A stretch of 64,000 nt of DNA, from the NCBI GenBank assembly GCA_035485275.1, contig DATHOE010000021.1, positions 62,001 through 126,000 on the forward strand, given 5' to 3'. Origin of the DNA: DAIDJD01 sp035485275. Its GTDB lineage: Bacteria > Oederibacteriota > JAJYGY01 > DAIDJD01. This document shows positions 43,507 to 54,264 of the stretch, one piece after another (positions within the stretch are counted from its first letter, which is position 1; every line of letters starts with the position of its first letter). The notes beneath the pieces are model-generated. The model did not search any database, was not told the DNA's origin, and saw nothing but the letters and a program-made list of their open reading frames with translations. The position numbers were made by a program, and so were the translations under genes.

Positions 43507-43962
43507 TTAGCGCACTTCCACCTGGCGCGGCTGGGCGCTTTCCTTTTTCGGGACGGTGATGGTGAGCACGCCGTCCTTGTATTCCGCGGCCACTTTCTCC
43601 AGGTCCACGCCGTCGCCCAGGTTCAGGCGGCGTTCGAAGCTGCCCCAGCTGCGCTCCACGCGCAGCCAGCTCTGTTCGGCGTCCTTGGGGGACTCCGCCT
43701 GGTGCTCGGCCTTGCGCGAACCGCTCACGCTGAGCACCCCGTCCTCGACGCTGACGGCGATGTCTTTGCGTTCCACGCCCGGCAGGTCGGCCTGCACGGT
43801 GTAGGCGTCCTTGCCTTCCTTGACGTCGAGCGAGGGCGAGAATTCAGCCAGACCGCCGCGCGCGTGCTCGTTGAAGAGGCGCAGGAAAGGGTCGCTGACG
43901 CCGCCGAAATTCTGCCAGCGGCCGAGGGCGCCGGCTTCCCGCGCGAATGGGATCATGTACAT
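43507..43962 (-). CDS. Small heat-shock protein Hsp20
   Basis: A 151-aa ATP-independent chaperone that holds unfolded proteins. The alpha-crystallin domain (about 42-140) has DAYTVQADLPGVERKDIAVSV in two strands, GVLSVSGSRKAE, RVERSWGSFERRLNLGDGVD and KDGVLTITVPKKE (the GVL motif). A strong AAGGAGG precedes the ATG. The domain ends with the I-x-V-type tail QVEVR. Heat regulation is likely, but I could not identify a CIRCE or ROSE element. Confidence 0.92.
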   Translation of the reverse strand: MYMIPFAREAGALGRWQNFGGVSDPFLRLFNEHARGGLAEFSPSLDVKEGKDAYTVQADLPGVERKDIAVSVEDGVLSVSGSRKAEHQAESPKDAEQSWLRVERSWGSFERRLNLGDGVDLEKVAAEYKDGVLTITVPKKESAQPRQVEVR

Positions 43963-44234
43963 GGTCTTCCTCCTTGAGTTTCAAGCCCCGGCGTTTGGAT
44001 AGGGCCGGAGTCTTTTTTTTGGATTCTGACCTAAGTAATGCAAGCGGCGTGCCAGTCCAAGGAGCCTTAATCTGCCTGATTGGCGCCCAAGCCCCTGTAT
44101 TGTTTTCGCACAGGGGGCGTATCAAAATGAAATCCTATGCTTCGTTTTGGGGCGGGGCCGCGCTTAAAGCTGGCTTGACAAGGCGGCCATTGTTGACGGA
44201 GATAGATTGACGCTGAATCATAAAGGGGGAGGCG

Positions 44235-44714
44235 ATGAAACATTCCTGGCAGATTTGGGTGGTCCTGGGGCTGATGGTCCTGTCTTTTCTCGCCTCCATC
44301 CCGGGTGTGATCCAGCCCGACCCCCTGGAAGTGCAGGTGTTTGACTGGTGGGGCCGCGGTTCCTGGGTGCTTTTGTTCAACGGGATATCCAGCCTTGCGA
44401 TCCTCCTGGCCTTGGTCGCCTTTTTTGTGCGCAAGCCCTGGAGCCTTTCGCTGGTCCTCAGCGGCATCTGGGTCCCCAAGGTTTTCAGCGCGATCTATAT
44501 GGGCATCATCCTCAACAATCTCGGCGATTTTGAGGCGCTCATGCCCAAGCCCGCCTTGAACAGCGCCGCCGGGATCAAACTCATCCAGGCGCATGTCGAG
44601 CAGATCATTTTCACCTGGGGATTTTACGCGGCCCTGGCCGCGATATTCGCCTGGGGAAGCATCCTCACGGCCCTGGTCTGGTGGAAGCGCACCGAGCTCC
44701 AAGGCTACGAGTAG
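44235..44714 (+). CDS. Hypothetical membrane protein, four segments
   Basis: A 159-aa protein with hydrophobic segments at about 7-25, 45-65, 73-93 and 126-148. A loop rich in Asn/Ala lies between segments three and four. GGGGGAGG precedes the ATG. The 272-base gap to hsp20 contains TTGACA at 44175-44180, the probable promoter region. No family recognised. Confidence 0.65.
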   Translation: MKHSWQIWVVLGLMVLSFLASIPGVIQPDPLEVQVFDWWGRGSWVLLFNGISSLAILLALVAFFVRKPWSLSLVLSGIWVPKVFSAIYMGIILNNLGDFEALMPKPALNSAAGIKLIQAHVEQIIFTWGFYAALAAIFAWGSILTALVWWKRTELQGYE

Positions 44715-44790
44715 GGTTTTTGGGAGAAAATTGCGGGCTTTCCCGTTTTGGCCCCAAACTTGCACATTCTGAGCCCAGGAGGAACATCCC

Positions 44791-47364
<2,574 letters not shown>

Positions 47365-47388
47365 GGTGTGTTCCCGCAGGGCGTAAAA

Positions 47389-47420
47389 AAAGGGACGGCG
47401 GTTTTTCCGCCGTCCCTTTC
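47389..47420 (+). terminator. Rho-independent terminator after clpB
   Basis: AAAGGGACGGCGG / CCGCCGTCCCTTT, a 13-bp stem with a TTTTT loop; the T run after it is short. It lies 24 bases after the clpB stop. Confidence 0.8.
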
Positions 47421-47450
47421 GCGTTCCATCAACTCATCGGAGGTGGCGCC

Positions 47451-47924
47451 ATGTCGTCCATGACCCTTTGCCTATGGTTTGACGGGCAGGCCGAGGAAGC
47501 GGCCCAGTACTACAAGTCCATCTTCAAGACCAAAGCCAAGATCACCGAAATCACGCGCCACGGGTCCGCGGGCCCGGGGCCCGCCGGGACGGTGATGTGC
47601 GTGCTCTTCGAGATCAACGGCCAGAAGTTCCTGGGCCTCAACGGCGGCCCGAACTTCAAGTTCAACGAAGCCCTCTCCGTCATGGTGTTCTGCAAGACCC
47701 AGAAAGAGCTCGACTACTATTGGGGGAAGCTCGGCGAGGGCGGGCAGGAGATCCAATGCGGGTGGCTGAAGGACAAATTCGGGCTGTGCTGGCAGATCGT
47801 GCCCGAGGGGATCTGGGACTACGTGGCGGGGAAGGATCCCGAGGGCGCGGCCAGGGCGATGACGGCCATGATGGGGATGGTGAAGCTGGACCTGAATATC
47901 CTGAAAAAGGCCTACAAGGGATGA
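47451..47924 (+). CDS. PhnB-like VOC (glyoxalase-fold) protein
   Basis: A 157-aa protein of the 3-dmu-9_3-mt/PhnB-type VOC family: LCLWFDGQAEEAAQYYKSIF at the N terminus, VLFEINGQKFLGLNGGPNF, then ELDYYWGKLGEGGQEIQCGW and DKFGLCWQIVPEG. These features define the family, whose members include demethylubiquinone-like proteins without methyltransferase activity. The substrate is unknown. GGAGG lies 5 bases before the ATG. Confidence 0.85.
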   Translation: MSSMTLCLWFDGQAEEAAQYYKSIFKTKAKITEITRHGSAGPGPAGTVMCVLFEINGQKFLGLNGGPNFKFNEALSVMVFCKTQKELDYYWGKLGEGGQEIQCGWLKDKFGLCWQIVPEGIWDYVAGKDPEGAARAMTAMMGMVKLDLNILKKAYKG

Positions 47925-47931
47925 TCCCGGC

Positions 47932-48963
47932 CTAGTGCGTCCCGGATTTAAGGTACTGGATGCAGCACAAAAAAACGGCCGCGCTGACCAGCTCGGCCAG
48001 GTAGGGGATGCCGGATTTCCAGCCGAGGATGGGGGCCTCCTTCGCCCGCGGGTCGGACAGCTTGTGGAGCATGGAGGTGGTGATCATGCTCAGAAAGCAG
48101 TATCCCGCGAAATAGTACAGGCCCCGGCAGGGGATGACGTGGGTGGAGCTGTCGGACTTGATGGCGAAGCAGGCCAGGAGGATGGCCGCCACGAAGACGT
48201 CCGCCATGGACCATTTGGAGAACACGGTCAGGAGCCGGTTGATGCCCGCGTTGGTGGACGGCGAGGAGGCCAGGCTGCCGTAGATGGTCAGCGCCATCTT
48301 CAGCAGGGGCGTGACGACGCTGAAGATGAGCACGAAGGCGCCGAAGGCCCAGTGGCCGCCCTTGAACAGGGCGATGACCACCGCCGAGATGCTGCGCACC
48401 TGGTGCTGGATCACCGGGGTGATCCCGAGGAATTTGACGGGGATGTCCGTGTAGATCACGAGCGCCGAGGTGCTTATCCCCACGGCGAAGAACACGGCGG
48501 AAACGGCGGTCAAGGCCCACAGAAGGTTGCGCTTGGTCGCGGAATTTTTTTTGGAGGCGACCAGGATCAGGTAGGCGAGGCTGAGGCCCATGAGCACCCG
48601 CGACCAGAAAATCGCCCGGTCCTCCTCCTCCGCCAAACGCTGGTTCAGGTCCGGGAGCGCGCCGAGCGCGGCGTTGGATTCCTGCAGGGTGGGGAAGCCG
48701 AAGTTGTCGCGCAGGTCGTTGATGACCAAGGGCCCCAAGATGCTGTGCCGGTGCTCGAATTGGTCCGCGGCCTGGGCGCCCTCGTTCCCGAGGCTGGAGC
48801 GGCGGCAGATCTCGTCGAAGTATCCGGTGGAGGCGTTGGTGCGCGTGGAGACCTGCCAGGCGGCGAAGCCGGCGAAAAGCAGATACGCAGCAAAGAAGAT
48901 CCGTTGCCAGGTCGAAAAAACGGGGGTTTCCATGCGCCATTTTACCCCAGTCGCCCGCGCCAC
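47932..48963 (-). CDS. PqiA-like membrane protein
   Basis: A 343-aa inner-membrane protein. Membrane segments lie at about 20-37, 118-136, 146-168, 205-228, 255-273 and later. FSKWSMADVFVAAILLACFA and PLLKMALTIYG match PqiA-type proteins (W-S-M-x-D-V-F), which work with MCE proteins in lipid transport. A large periplasmic loop (about 38-115) is unusual. The ATG at residue 11 (METPVFSTWQR) is a better start by composition. No MCE gene is adjacent. Confidence 0.65.
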   Translation of the reverse strand: MARATGVKWRMETPVFSTWQRIFFAAYLLFAGFAAWQVSTRTNASTGYFDEICRRSSLGNEGAQAADQFEHRHSILGPLVINDLRDNFGFPTLQESNAALGALPDLNQRLAEEEDRAIFWSRVLMGLSLAYLILVASKKNSATKRNLLWALTAVSAVFFAVGISTSALVIYTDIPVKFLGITPVIQHQVRSISAVVIALFKGGHWAFGAFVLIFSVVTPLLKMALTIYGSLASSPSTNAGINRLLTVFSKWSMADVFVAAILLACFAIKSDSSTHVIPCRGLYYFAGYCFLSMITTSMLHKLSDPRAKEAPILGWKSGIPYLAELVSAAVFLCCIQYLKSGTH

Positions 48964-49006
48964 AGCAACAGGACTGAGCCGTTTCCCCGGGTTCAGCCCC
49001 TTTAAA

Positions 49007-49042
49007 CGCGAAGGACCCGGCCTTTCGACCGGGTCCTTCGCG
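49007..49042. repeat. 14-bp perfect inverted repeat
   Basis: CGCGAAGGACCCGG / CCGGGTCCTTCGCG with an 8-base loop. No T-run. It lies between the divergently read PqiA-like gene and the end of the rhodanese gene, so it may end the minus-strand rhodanese transcript. Confidence 0.6.
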
Positions 49043-49090
49043 TATCCGTAACCGAACCGTTACCCGTCGCCCGGGCGCCTCCCTAGGGGC

Positions 49091-49642
49091 CTAGTGGCCG
49101 GCGGGCGCGGCGGCGGGGGCCGTGGTCGCCACGAGGCGGCCGTACTTGTCCACCAGGGGCAGTTTGGCGGCGCTCCATTCGGGGTAGCCGCCCCAGAACA
49201 CGGCCACGTTCTTGAAGCCCTTGTTCACCAGGTCCTGGCACAGCGAGTCGGACAGGTGGCAGCCCTTGCCGTGGCAGTAGGCGATGATGATCTTGGCCTT
49301 CTTCAGCCTCTTGGCGTAGATGGCGTACTGCTTCTCGAAGTCGCCCAGGGGCAGGGGCAGGGCGCCCTTCAGGTGGCTCTGCTGCCATTCCAGCATGCTG
49401 CGGCCGTCCACCAGGATCGTGCCCTTTTTCTTCAGCAGGCGCTGGGTCTCAGCCAGGGTGATGTGGGGCCACTTCATCGCGTAGACGCTGTCCGTGAAGC
49501 TCGGGTCGGGCGTCACCGGGGGGTAGGACAGGGGCGTCAGGTTGGCCGAAGGGGAGGCCGCGGGCGCGTCCGCCATGGCCGGGACCGCGGACAGGGGCAA
49601 CGCGACCAGCAGGGCCGCCAGCAGGGCCTGGGAAAAACGCAT
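49091..49642 (-). CDS. Exported rhodanese-domain protein
   Basis: A 183-aa periplasmic protein with a signal peptide (LLAALLVALPLSAVPAMADA). The rhodanese domain (about 58-165) has TILVDGRSMLEWQQSHLKGA and the catalytic loop IIAYCHGKGCHLSDSL with the active-site Cys in YCHGKGC, and ends NVAVFWGGYPEWSAA. It is predicted to handle sulfane sulfur in the periplasm. The loop is one residue longer in its Cys-rich part than most, with a second Cys (KGCH). Confidence 0.88.
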   Translation of the reverse strand: MRFSQALLAALLVALPLSAVPAMADAPAASPSANLTPLSYPPVTPDPSFTDSVYAMKWPHITLAETQRLLKKKGTILVDGRSMLEWQQSHLKGALPLPLGDFEKQYAIYAKRLKKAKIIIAYCHGKGCHLSDSLCQDLVNKGFKNVAVFWGGYPEWSAAKLPLVDKYGRLVATTAPAAAPAGH

Positions 49643-49791
49643 GGTGTTCCTCCAGATAAGAATTAGCCGGGTTGAATCTGCGAAAGCGGGAAAAGCATAA
49701 CCCGCCTTCGGGGGGGCCGCAAGACCCCGCCTTGCCCAGCCTGCGGCGCTGGCATACCATGTCGGACTTCACCTTATTCCCGCGAGGATCC

Positions 49792-52428
49792 ATGGCCCGC
49801 CGCCCCAAGACACTTGCAAGCAGCCAGACCAGCCCCGCCCAGGCCTTGGGCCGGGACGTCCTCAAGAAGGTCCTGCCCAACGGCCTGACCCTGCTGGTGA
49901 AGCCGGTGCGCAGCGCGCCGGTCGTGGCGGTCAACGCCTGGGTCAGGGCCGGCTCCGTGTGCGAGCGCGAGGCGGAGCGCGGCATCAGCCATTTCATCGA
50001 GCACATGCTGTTCAAGGGCACCGAGACCCTGAAGGTGGGCGAGCTGGACCGCATGATCAAATCGTCCGGCGGCTACAACAACGCCCACACCCGCTACGAG
50101 AGCACGGACTTCATCGACATCCTGCCTTCGGACAAGCTGTCCGTGGCCCTGCGGACCATGGCCGACGCCCTGCAGCACAGCACCTTCGACGCCGAGGAAC
50201 TGGGGCGGGAGCGCCAGGTGGTCCTGGAGGAGCTGAGCCGGGCCCAGGACAACCCCGGCTTCGAGGCCTGGAACCGGCTGACCAGGATGGTGTTCAAGCG
50301 CCACCCCTACCGCTTTCCGGTCATCGGCTTCAAGGACCGCCTGCAGCGCATGGACCGGGCCCTCCTGACCGGGTACTGGAAGCGCTGGTACCTGCCCCGC
50401 AACGTCATCGTGGTCGTCGTCGGCGACGTGGACCCGGGCGCGGCCATGGCCGAGGCGGCCAAGGCCTTCGGCGGCTGGCGCTGGAGCGGGCCCCGGCCCG
50501 CCCCCCTGCCCAGCGAGCCGGCCCAGAAGGGCCTGCGCTTCGAGGAGGCCTCCGGCGACATCCAGGGAAGCATGGCCGTGCTGGGCGTGCCCTCCTGCGC
50601 GGAGCTGGACCCCGACGCCCCGGCGCTGGACATGGGCCTGGCCATCCTGGGCCAGGGACTCAGCTCGCGCCTCAACCAGGAGGTGCGCGAGCGCCTCAAG
50701 CTGGTGCACGGCGTGTCGGCAGGGGCTTTCAGCGGAGCGCATCCGGGCCTGGCCTATGTGTGGGCGGAATTGGAGCCCCACCAGATCGTCGGGGCCCTGC
50801 GGGCCGTCTGGGCCGAGGTAGCGCGCATGCACCGCGACCTGGTGAGCCTAAGCGAGCTGGAGCGCCAGAAGCTGCGCCTCGAGCACGACGAGGCCTCCGA
50901 GGCCATGAGCATGGAGGGCATGGCCGGCAAGCTGGGCTACTACGAGTGCCTTGGCTCCGACTACCGCCTCGCCGACGAGGACACGGCCCGCATGCGCGCC
51001 GTCACGCCCGAGGACGTGCGCCGGGCCATGCGGAAGTATTTCCGCGTCGACCGGGCCAACCTGGTGATCTACCGCAGCGACAAGTCCGCCGCCACGGGCC
51101 TGAACAGGGAGCGCGCGCAGGCCCTGCTGGAGGGCGCCGGCGCCTCCCGCGCCAAGGGCGCCGCGGCGCCCGGCAAAGGCTCGGCCCTGGCCGGGGGCCT
51201 GACCCGTTTCAAGCTGTCCAGCGGCGGCACGCTCATCGTCAAGCCCGTGCACCACACGCCCCTGGTGGCGGCGCAGTTCAGCTTCCCCTCGGGCCAGCTC
51301 ATCGAGGCCCCCGGCCAGGCCGGTTCCCTGAACCTCCTGGCGCGGACCTGCCTGAAGGGCGTGCCGGGTATGGACGCCGCATCCATGGCCAAGGCCATGG
51401 ACGACCTCGGCATGGGCCTGGGCGCGGGCGCCGACCCGGAGCGCTTCAGCGTCTCCCTGCAGGCGCTCTCCTCCAAGATCGCGGAGTCCATGGCCCTGGC
51501 CGGGCGCTCCCTGCGCGAGGCCGAGCTTCCCGAGGCCGAGGTCGCCAAGGAGCGCGCCCGCGTGCTCAAGGACATCAAGGACAAGAGCGACTCGCCGGAC
51601 GAATTCGTCTCGGACCTCTTCAGCGCCCTCCATTTCGGCCCCGGCCATCCCTTCGGCCGGCCCTTGGACGGCGACAAGGGCACGGTCGGCGGCCTGCGGC
51701 GCGCCCAGCTGCTGGCCCTGAAGCGCAAGGTCCTGCGGCCGCAGGGCATGCTGGCGGTGGTGGTGGGCGACATCGCGCCGGAGCGCGCTTTGGAGCTCTT
51801 CGAGGCCGAGTTCGGCCGCGGCGTGTGGAAGGGAAGCGCGGCCCCCAAGGCCCCCGTCCCGCCCGCGCTCAAGCCCGGCCCCCGGCGCAAGGAGGCCAGG
51901 CTCCCCAAGAAACAGGCCCACCTGGTCATGGGCTGGCCCTGCCCGCCGGTCACCCACCGCGACTATCCGGTCCTGCGCCTGGTGAACTCCGTGCTGGGCG
52001 AGGGCATGGACAGCCGCCTCTTCACCGAGGTGCGCGACAAGCGCGGCCTGTGTTATTCGGTCCACAGCAACTTCGACCGGCGCCTGAACCCGGGCTCCTG
52101 GCGCGTGTACGTGGGGACCCAGCCCGCGACGCTCAAGGAGGCCGAGGCGGTGTGCCGTCAGGTGGTGGCGGCGATGGCCGGCGGCGGGCTCACGGCGGCC
52201 GAACTGAAAGGGGCCAAGGCCTACGCCAAGGGCATCTTCTCCGTGGCGCGCCAGGACTTCGGCACGGACGCGCGGGTGATCGGCAACTACGAATTCTGGG
52301 GGCTCGGCGCGGAGGAGGTCGAGCGCGTGGCGGCCGCCCTGGACGCCGTGACGCTGGCGGACTGCGCCCGCGTGGCCAAGCAATGGCTCAAGCCCGACCA
52401 GGCCGTGGTCGCCGTGGTGAAGCCCTAG
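49792..52428 (+). CDS. M16 zinc peptidase, two-unit fusion
   Basis: An 878-aa insulinase/pitrilysin-family peptidase with two M16 halves in one chain. The N-terminal half has the zinc site H67-F-I-E70-H71 (inverted HxxEH) and the distal ligand E147 (VVLEELSRAQDN), so it is active. The C-terminal half lacks an HxxEH but keeps the Arg/Tyr motif (FTEVRDKRGLCYSVHS), as expected for the non-catalytic half. I start at 49792 because GAGGATCC precedes it; ATG at 49759 is possible. There is no signal peptide, so it may be cytosolic. In other bacteria similar genes are often split into two. Confidence 0.88.
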   Translation: MARRPKTLASSQTSPAQALGRDVLKKVLPNGLTLLVKPVRSAPVVAVNAWVRAGSVCEREAERGISHFIEHMLFKGTETLKVGELDRMIKSSGGYNNAHTRYESTDFIDILPSDKLSVALRTMADALQHSTFDAEELGRERQVVLEELSRAQDNPGFEAWNRLTRMVFKRHPYRFPVIGFKDRLQRMDRALLTGYWKRWYLPRNVIVVVVGDVDPGAAMAEAAKAFGGWRWSGPRPAPLPSEPAQKGLRFEEASGDIQGSMAVLGVPSCAELDPDAPALDMGLAILGQGLSSRLNQEVRERLKLVHGVSAGAFSGAHPGLAYVWAELEPHQIVGALRAVWAEVARMHRDLVSLSELERQKLRLEHDEASEAMSMEGMAGKLGYYECLGSDYRLADEDTARMRAVTPEDVRRAMRKYFRVDRANLVIYRSDKSAATGLNRERAQALLEGAGASRAKGAAAPGKGSALAGGLTRFKLSSGGTLIVKPVHHTPLVAAQFSFPSGQLIEAPGQAGSLNLLARTCLKGVPGMDAASMAKAMDDLGMGLGAGADPERFSVSLQALSSKIAESMALAGRSLREAELPEAEVAKERARVLKDIKDKSDSPDEFVSDLFSALHFGPGHPFGRPLDGDKGTVGGLRRAQLLALKRKVLRPQGMLAVVVGDIAPERALELFEAEFGRGVWKGSAAPKAPVPPALKPGPRRKEARLPKKQAHLVMGWPCPPVTHRDYPVLRLVNSVLGEGMDSRLFTEVRDKRGLCYSVHSNFDRRLNPGSWRVYVGTQPATLKEAEAVCRQVVAAMAGGGLTAAELKGAKAYAKGIFSVARQDFGTDARVIGNYEFWGLGAEEVERVAAALDAVTLADCARVAKQWLKPDQAVVAVVKP

Positions 52429-52430
52429 CC

Positions 52431-53882
52431 GTGAAAGCCTTGGACGGGGCCCTCAGCGGCGCGAGCCGCGCCCGCCTCATCAGCCATGCGGTGGGCCTGG
52501 TCTCCTACGAGGCCCTGGCCCTATGCGGAGCGGCCGGGGACCTGGCCTGGGTCGCCGGACTGCAGATGATCCCGGCCCTGCTGTTTTTGGAGCTGGTGTG
52601 GGCCCTCTGCGACCTGCCGGGCCGGCGCTTGAAGCGCCTCGCCGGCCAGCTCAGCGTCGCCGAACTCCTTCCGCGCCAGGCCGAGGCTTTGTCGGCCTTC
52701 CTCAAAGGGCTCGCCGCGCGCGCGGCCCGGCGCGCGGCCGCGGTCTGGCTGGGGGCTGGGCTCCTGCTGTGGGCCTGCGGCGGATTGACCTGGATCGGCC
52801 TGCTGCTGCTGGCGGCCTTCGGGGCCCTGCCGACGGCCCTGGCCCAGGCCGGACTCTGCGGCGCGGTGTGCCGCAAGGCCCTGGCCGAGGGGGGCGTCGA
52901 AGCCGGAGGCTGCTGGCCCCCGTCCCTGGAGGGCTTGAAACCCTGGCCTTCCCTGCGGCGCCGTTTCCTGGTGGCGCTCGGCGGATGCCTGGCCGTGGTG
53001 CTCGCGCCCTTGGCGGCCCTGGCCGCCCTGAACCTGGCCGTGAGCGTCCCGGTCCTGGCGGTCCTGGCCCTGATGGCGGCGCTGTGGGCCTGGGCCTGGG
53101 CCGAGGACCTCAGGGCCCATTTTGATCCGGCCTTGCGTGGACTGGCCCAGGGCCTGCGCCGCCTCGCGGGCGGAGATTTCGACGTGCGGCAGGCGCCCGT
53201 GGGCGCCGACCCCTTGGGTGAGGCCGCGGTCCAGCTGGGGCAGGCCGCCGCCGCGCTGGATCGGCGGGAGCGTTCCTTGAGGGCCTTTGGCCCGGGCCTG
53301 GATCCGGGCCAGGGGGCCGCCCTGCTGGAGTCCCTGGCCCCCGCGGCCCAATCCCCCTTCGTGGCGGTGCTGTCCGTGTGCTGGCTGGGGGCGGACGCGT
53401 CCCTCAGCGCCCTGGAACCCGCGGCCAGGCTGAGCGCCCTGGGCCGCTTCTATCACTGCGTGCAGGACGCGGTCCAAGGCGCCCGCGGGACCCTTGTGGA
53501 GATCGGCGGAGGCAGGGTGCTGGCCGTCTGGGGCGCGCCCGGCGCCAGCTTAGACCCGGCCGCGAGCCTGGGCGCGGCCCTGGCGGCGGCGTGGAGCCTG
53601 AAATCCAGCTTGCCGGTGGCCTCCAGCCAGTACCGCCTGCGCCATGCCGGAGCCATGGACTGGAGCCTGGCCCTGGCCTCGGGCGCGGCCACGGCGGGCG
53701 CCTGGGGTCCGCGGGACCAACAACGCTGGGCTTTGGTGGGCGGCCCTTTGGCCGAGCTCAGGCGCTTAGGTCTCCGGCCGGGCGGCCCCTGGCTGGATGA
53801 ATCCAGCGCCAAAGCGGCCGCGGCTCCCTATGTTGTGAAAGCCCTTGGGGAGGCCTGGGAGCTGGTGGGCGGCCAGGAATAG
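52431..53882 (+). CDS. Membrane protein with degenerate class III cyclase domain
   Basis: A 483-aa protein starting with GTG two bases after the M16 stop. Hydrophobic segments lie at about 15-60, 100-150 and 180-225 (six or so helices). A HAMP-like helix follows (about 228-285), and then a cyclase-homology domain (from about 305): FVAVLSVCWLGADASLSALE, LGRFYHCVQDAVQGARGTLVEIGG and GRVLAVWGAPGAS. The layout fits class III nucleotidyl cyclases, but the metal-binding Asp of the first motif is replaced and GD is GG, so it is probably inactive. A signal-sensing or structural role is inferred. Low similarity makes this tentative. Confidence 0.6.
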   Translation: MKALDGALSGASRARLISHAVGLVSYEALALCGAAGDLAWVAGLQMIPALLFLELVWALCDLPGRRLKRLAGQLSVAELLPRQAEALSAFLKGLAARAARRAAAVWLGAGLLLWACGGLTWIGLLLLAAFGALPTALAQAGLCGAVCRKALAEGGVEAGGCWPPSLEGLKPWPSLRRRFLVALGGCLAVVLAPLAALAALNLAVSVPVLAVLALMAALWAWAWAEDLRAHFDPALRGLAQGLRRLAGGDFDVRQAPVGADPLGEAAVQLGQAAAALDRRERSLRAFGPGLDPGQGAALLESLAPAAQSPFVAVLSVCWLGADASLSALEPAARLSALGRFYHCVQDAVQGARGTLVEIGGGRVLAVWGAPGASLDPAASLGAALAAAWSLKSSLPVASSQYRLRHAGAMDWSLALASGAATAGAWGPRDQQRWALVGGPLAELRRLGLRPGGPWLDESSAKAAAAPYVVKALGEAWELVGGQE

Positions 53883-53943
53883 CGTTGTTTTTGAGGTGTT
53901 TTCGGGGAAGATGGGGCATGGCATGGACCGCGACGGGCTTGCC

Positions 53944-53973
53944 TTGACAGCGACCCGCCTGAGGGACTAGGCT
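53944..53973 (+). promoter_or_regulatory. Sigma-70-like promoter of the short transcript
   Basis: TTGACA at 53944-53949 is perfect; TAGGCT at 53968-53973 is a moderate -10 box with 18 bases between. Transcription would start near 53980 and run to the terminator at 54187-54215. Confidence 0.5.
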
Positions 53974-54069
53974 TAACGGCAAGTTTACAGGGAAACTCTG
54001 TGGGGGGTCCGCGCGTAGGTATTGGTGAGGGATCCTACCCTGGAGAAAATAACCTCGGAAATCGAGAGA

Positions 54070-54156
54070 ATGTTTTTTCTGAAACCCCGCGTGGATCATT
54101 GCCGCGCAAAAATGGAGGCTGAAATGTTCGGACCCAAGAAGCCCTGCGGCTGCTAA
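54070..54156 (+). CDS. Micropeptide ending in Cys-Gly-Cys
   Basis: The longest reading is 28 aa; the best-placed start is the inner ATG at 54124, preceded by GGAGG at 5 bases, giving MFGPKKPCGC (10 aa). The short form is basic with two cysteines at the end, a possible metal- or redox-active tail. The terminator follows 30 bases after the stop. Real translation is unproven. Confidence 0.4.
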   Translation: MFFLKPRVDHCRAKMEAEMFGPKKPCGC

Positions 54157-54186
54157 GCCGTTCACGGCGCATCGCCGTGCCTTTGA

Positions 54187-54215
54187 AACCCGGCGCGCAG
54201 GCGCCGGGTTTTTTT
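54187..54215 (+). terminator. Rho-independent terminator
   Basis: AACCCGGCGC / GCGCCGGGTT with loop GCAG, followed by TTTTT. It ends the short transcription unit upstream of the GGDEF gene. Confidence 0.92.
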
Positions 54216-54264
54216 ATAGCCTCCGTTGTGACCGATGGCTTGATCCATTAGACTGAAAGGCCCT

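Larger units (their letters stand above)
53974..54215 (+). ncRNA. Candidate structured short RNA with a tiny ORF
   Basis: About 240 bases between promoter and terminator without a normal gene. Small stem-loops are visible: ACAG-GGAAACT-CTGT (53987-54001), GTAGG...CCTAC (54015-54038), CTCG-GAAAT-CGAG (54054-54066) and CACGGCG-CAT-CGCCGTG (54163-54179). I compared it by eye with 6S, tmRNA, SRP, RNase P and common riboswitches and found no match. It may be a regulatory RNA, an mRNA leader, or a small-peptide mRNA. A GGDEF gene starts 50 bases after it. Confidence 0.35.

Noticed and set aside
53974..54160. 6S RNA, tmRNA, SRP RNA or common riboswitch
   Set aside because: None of the conserved pieces of these RNAs could be found by eye.
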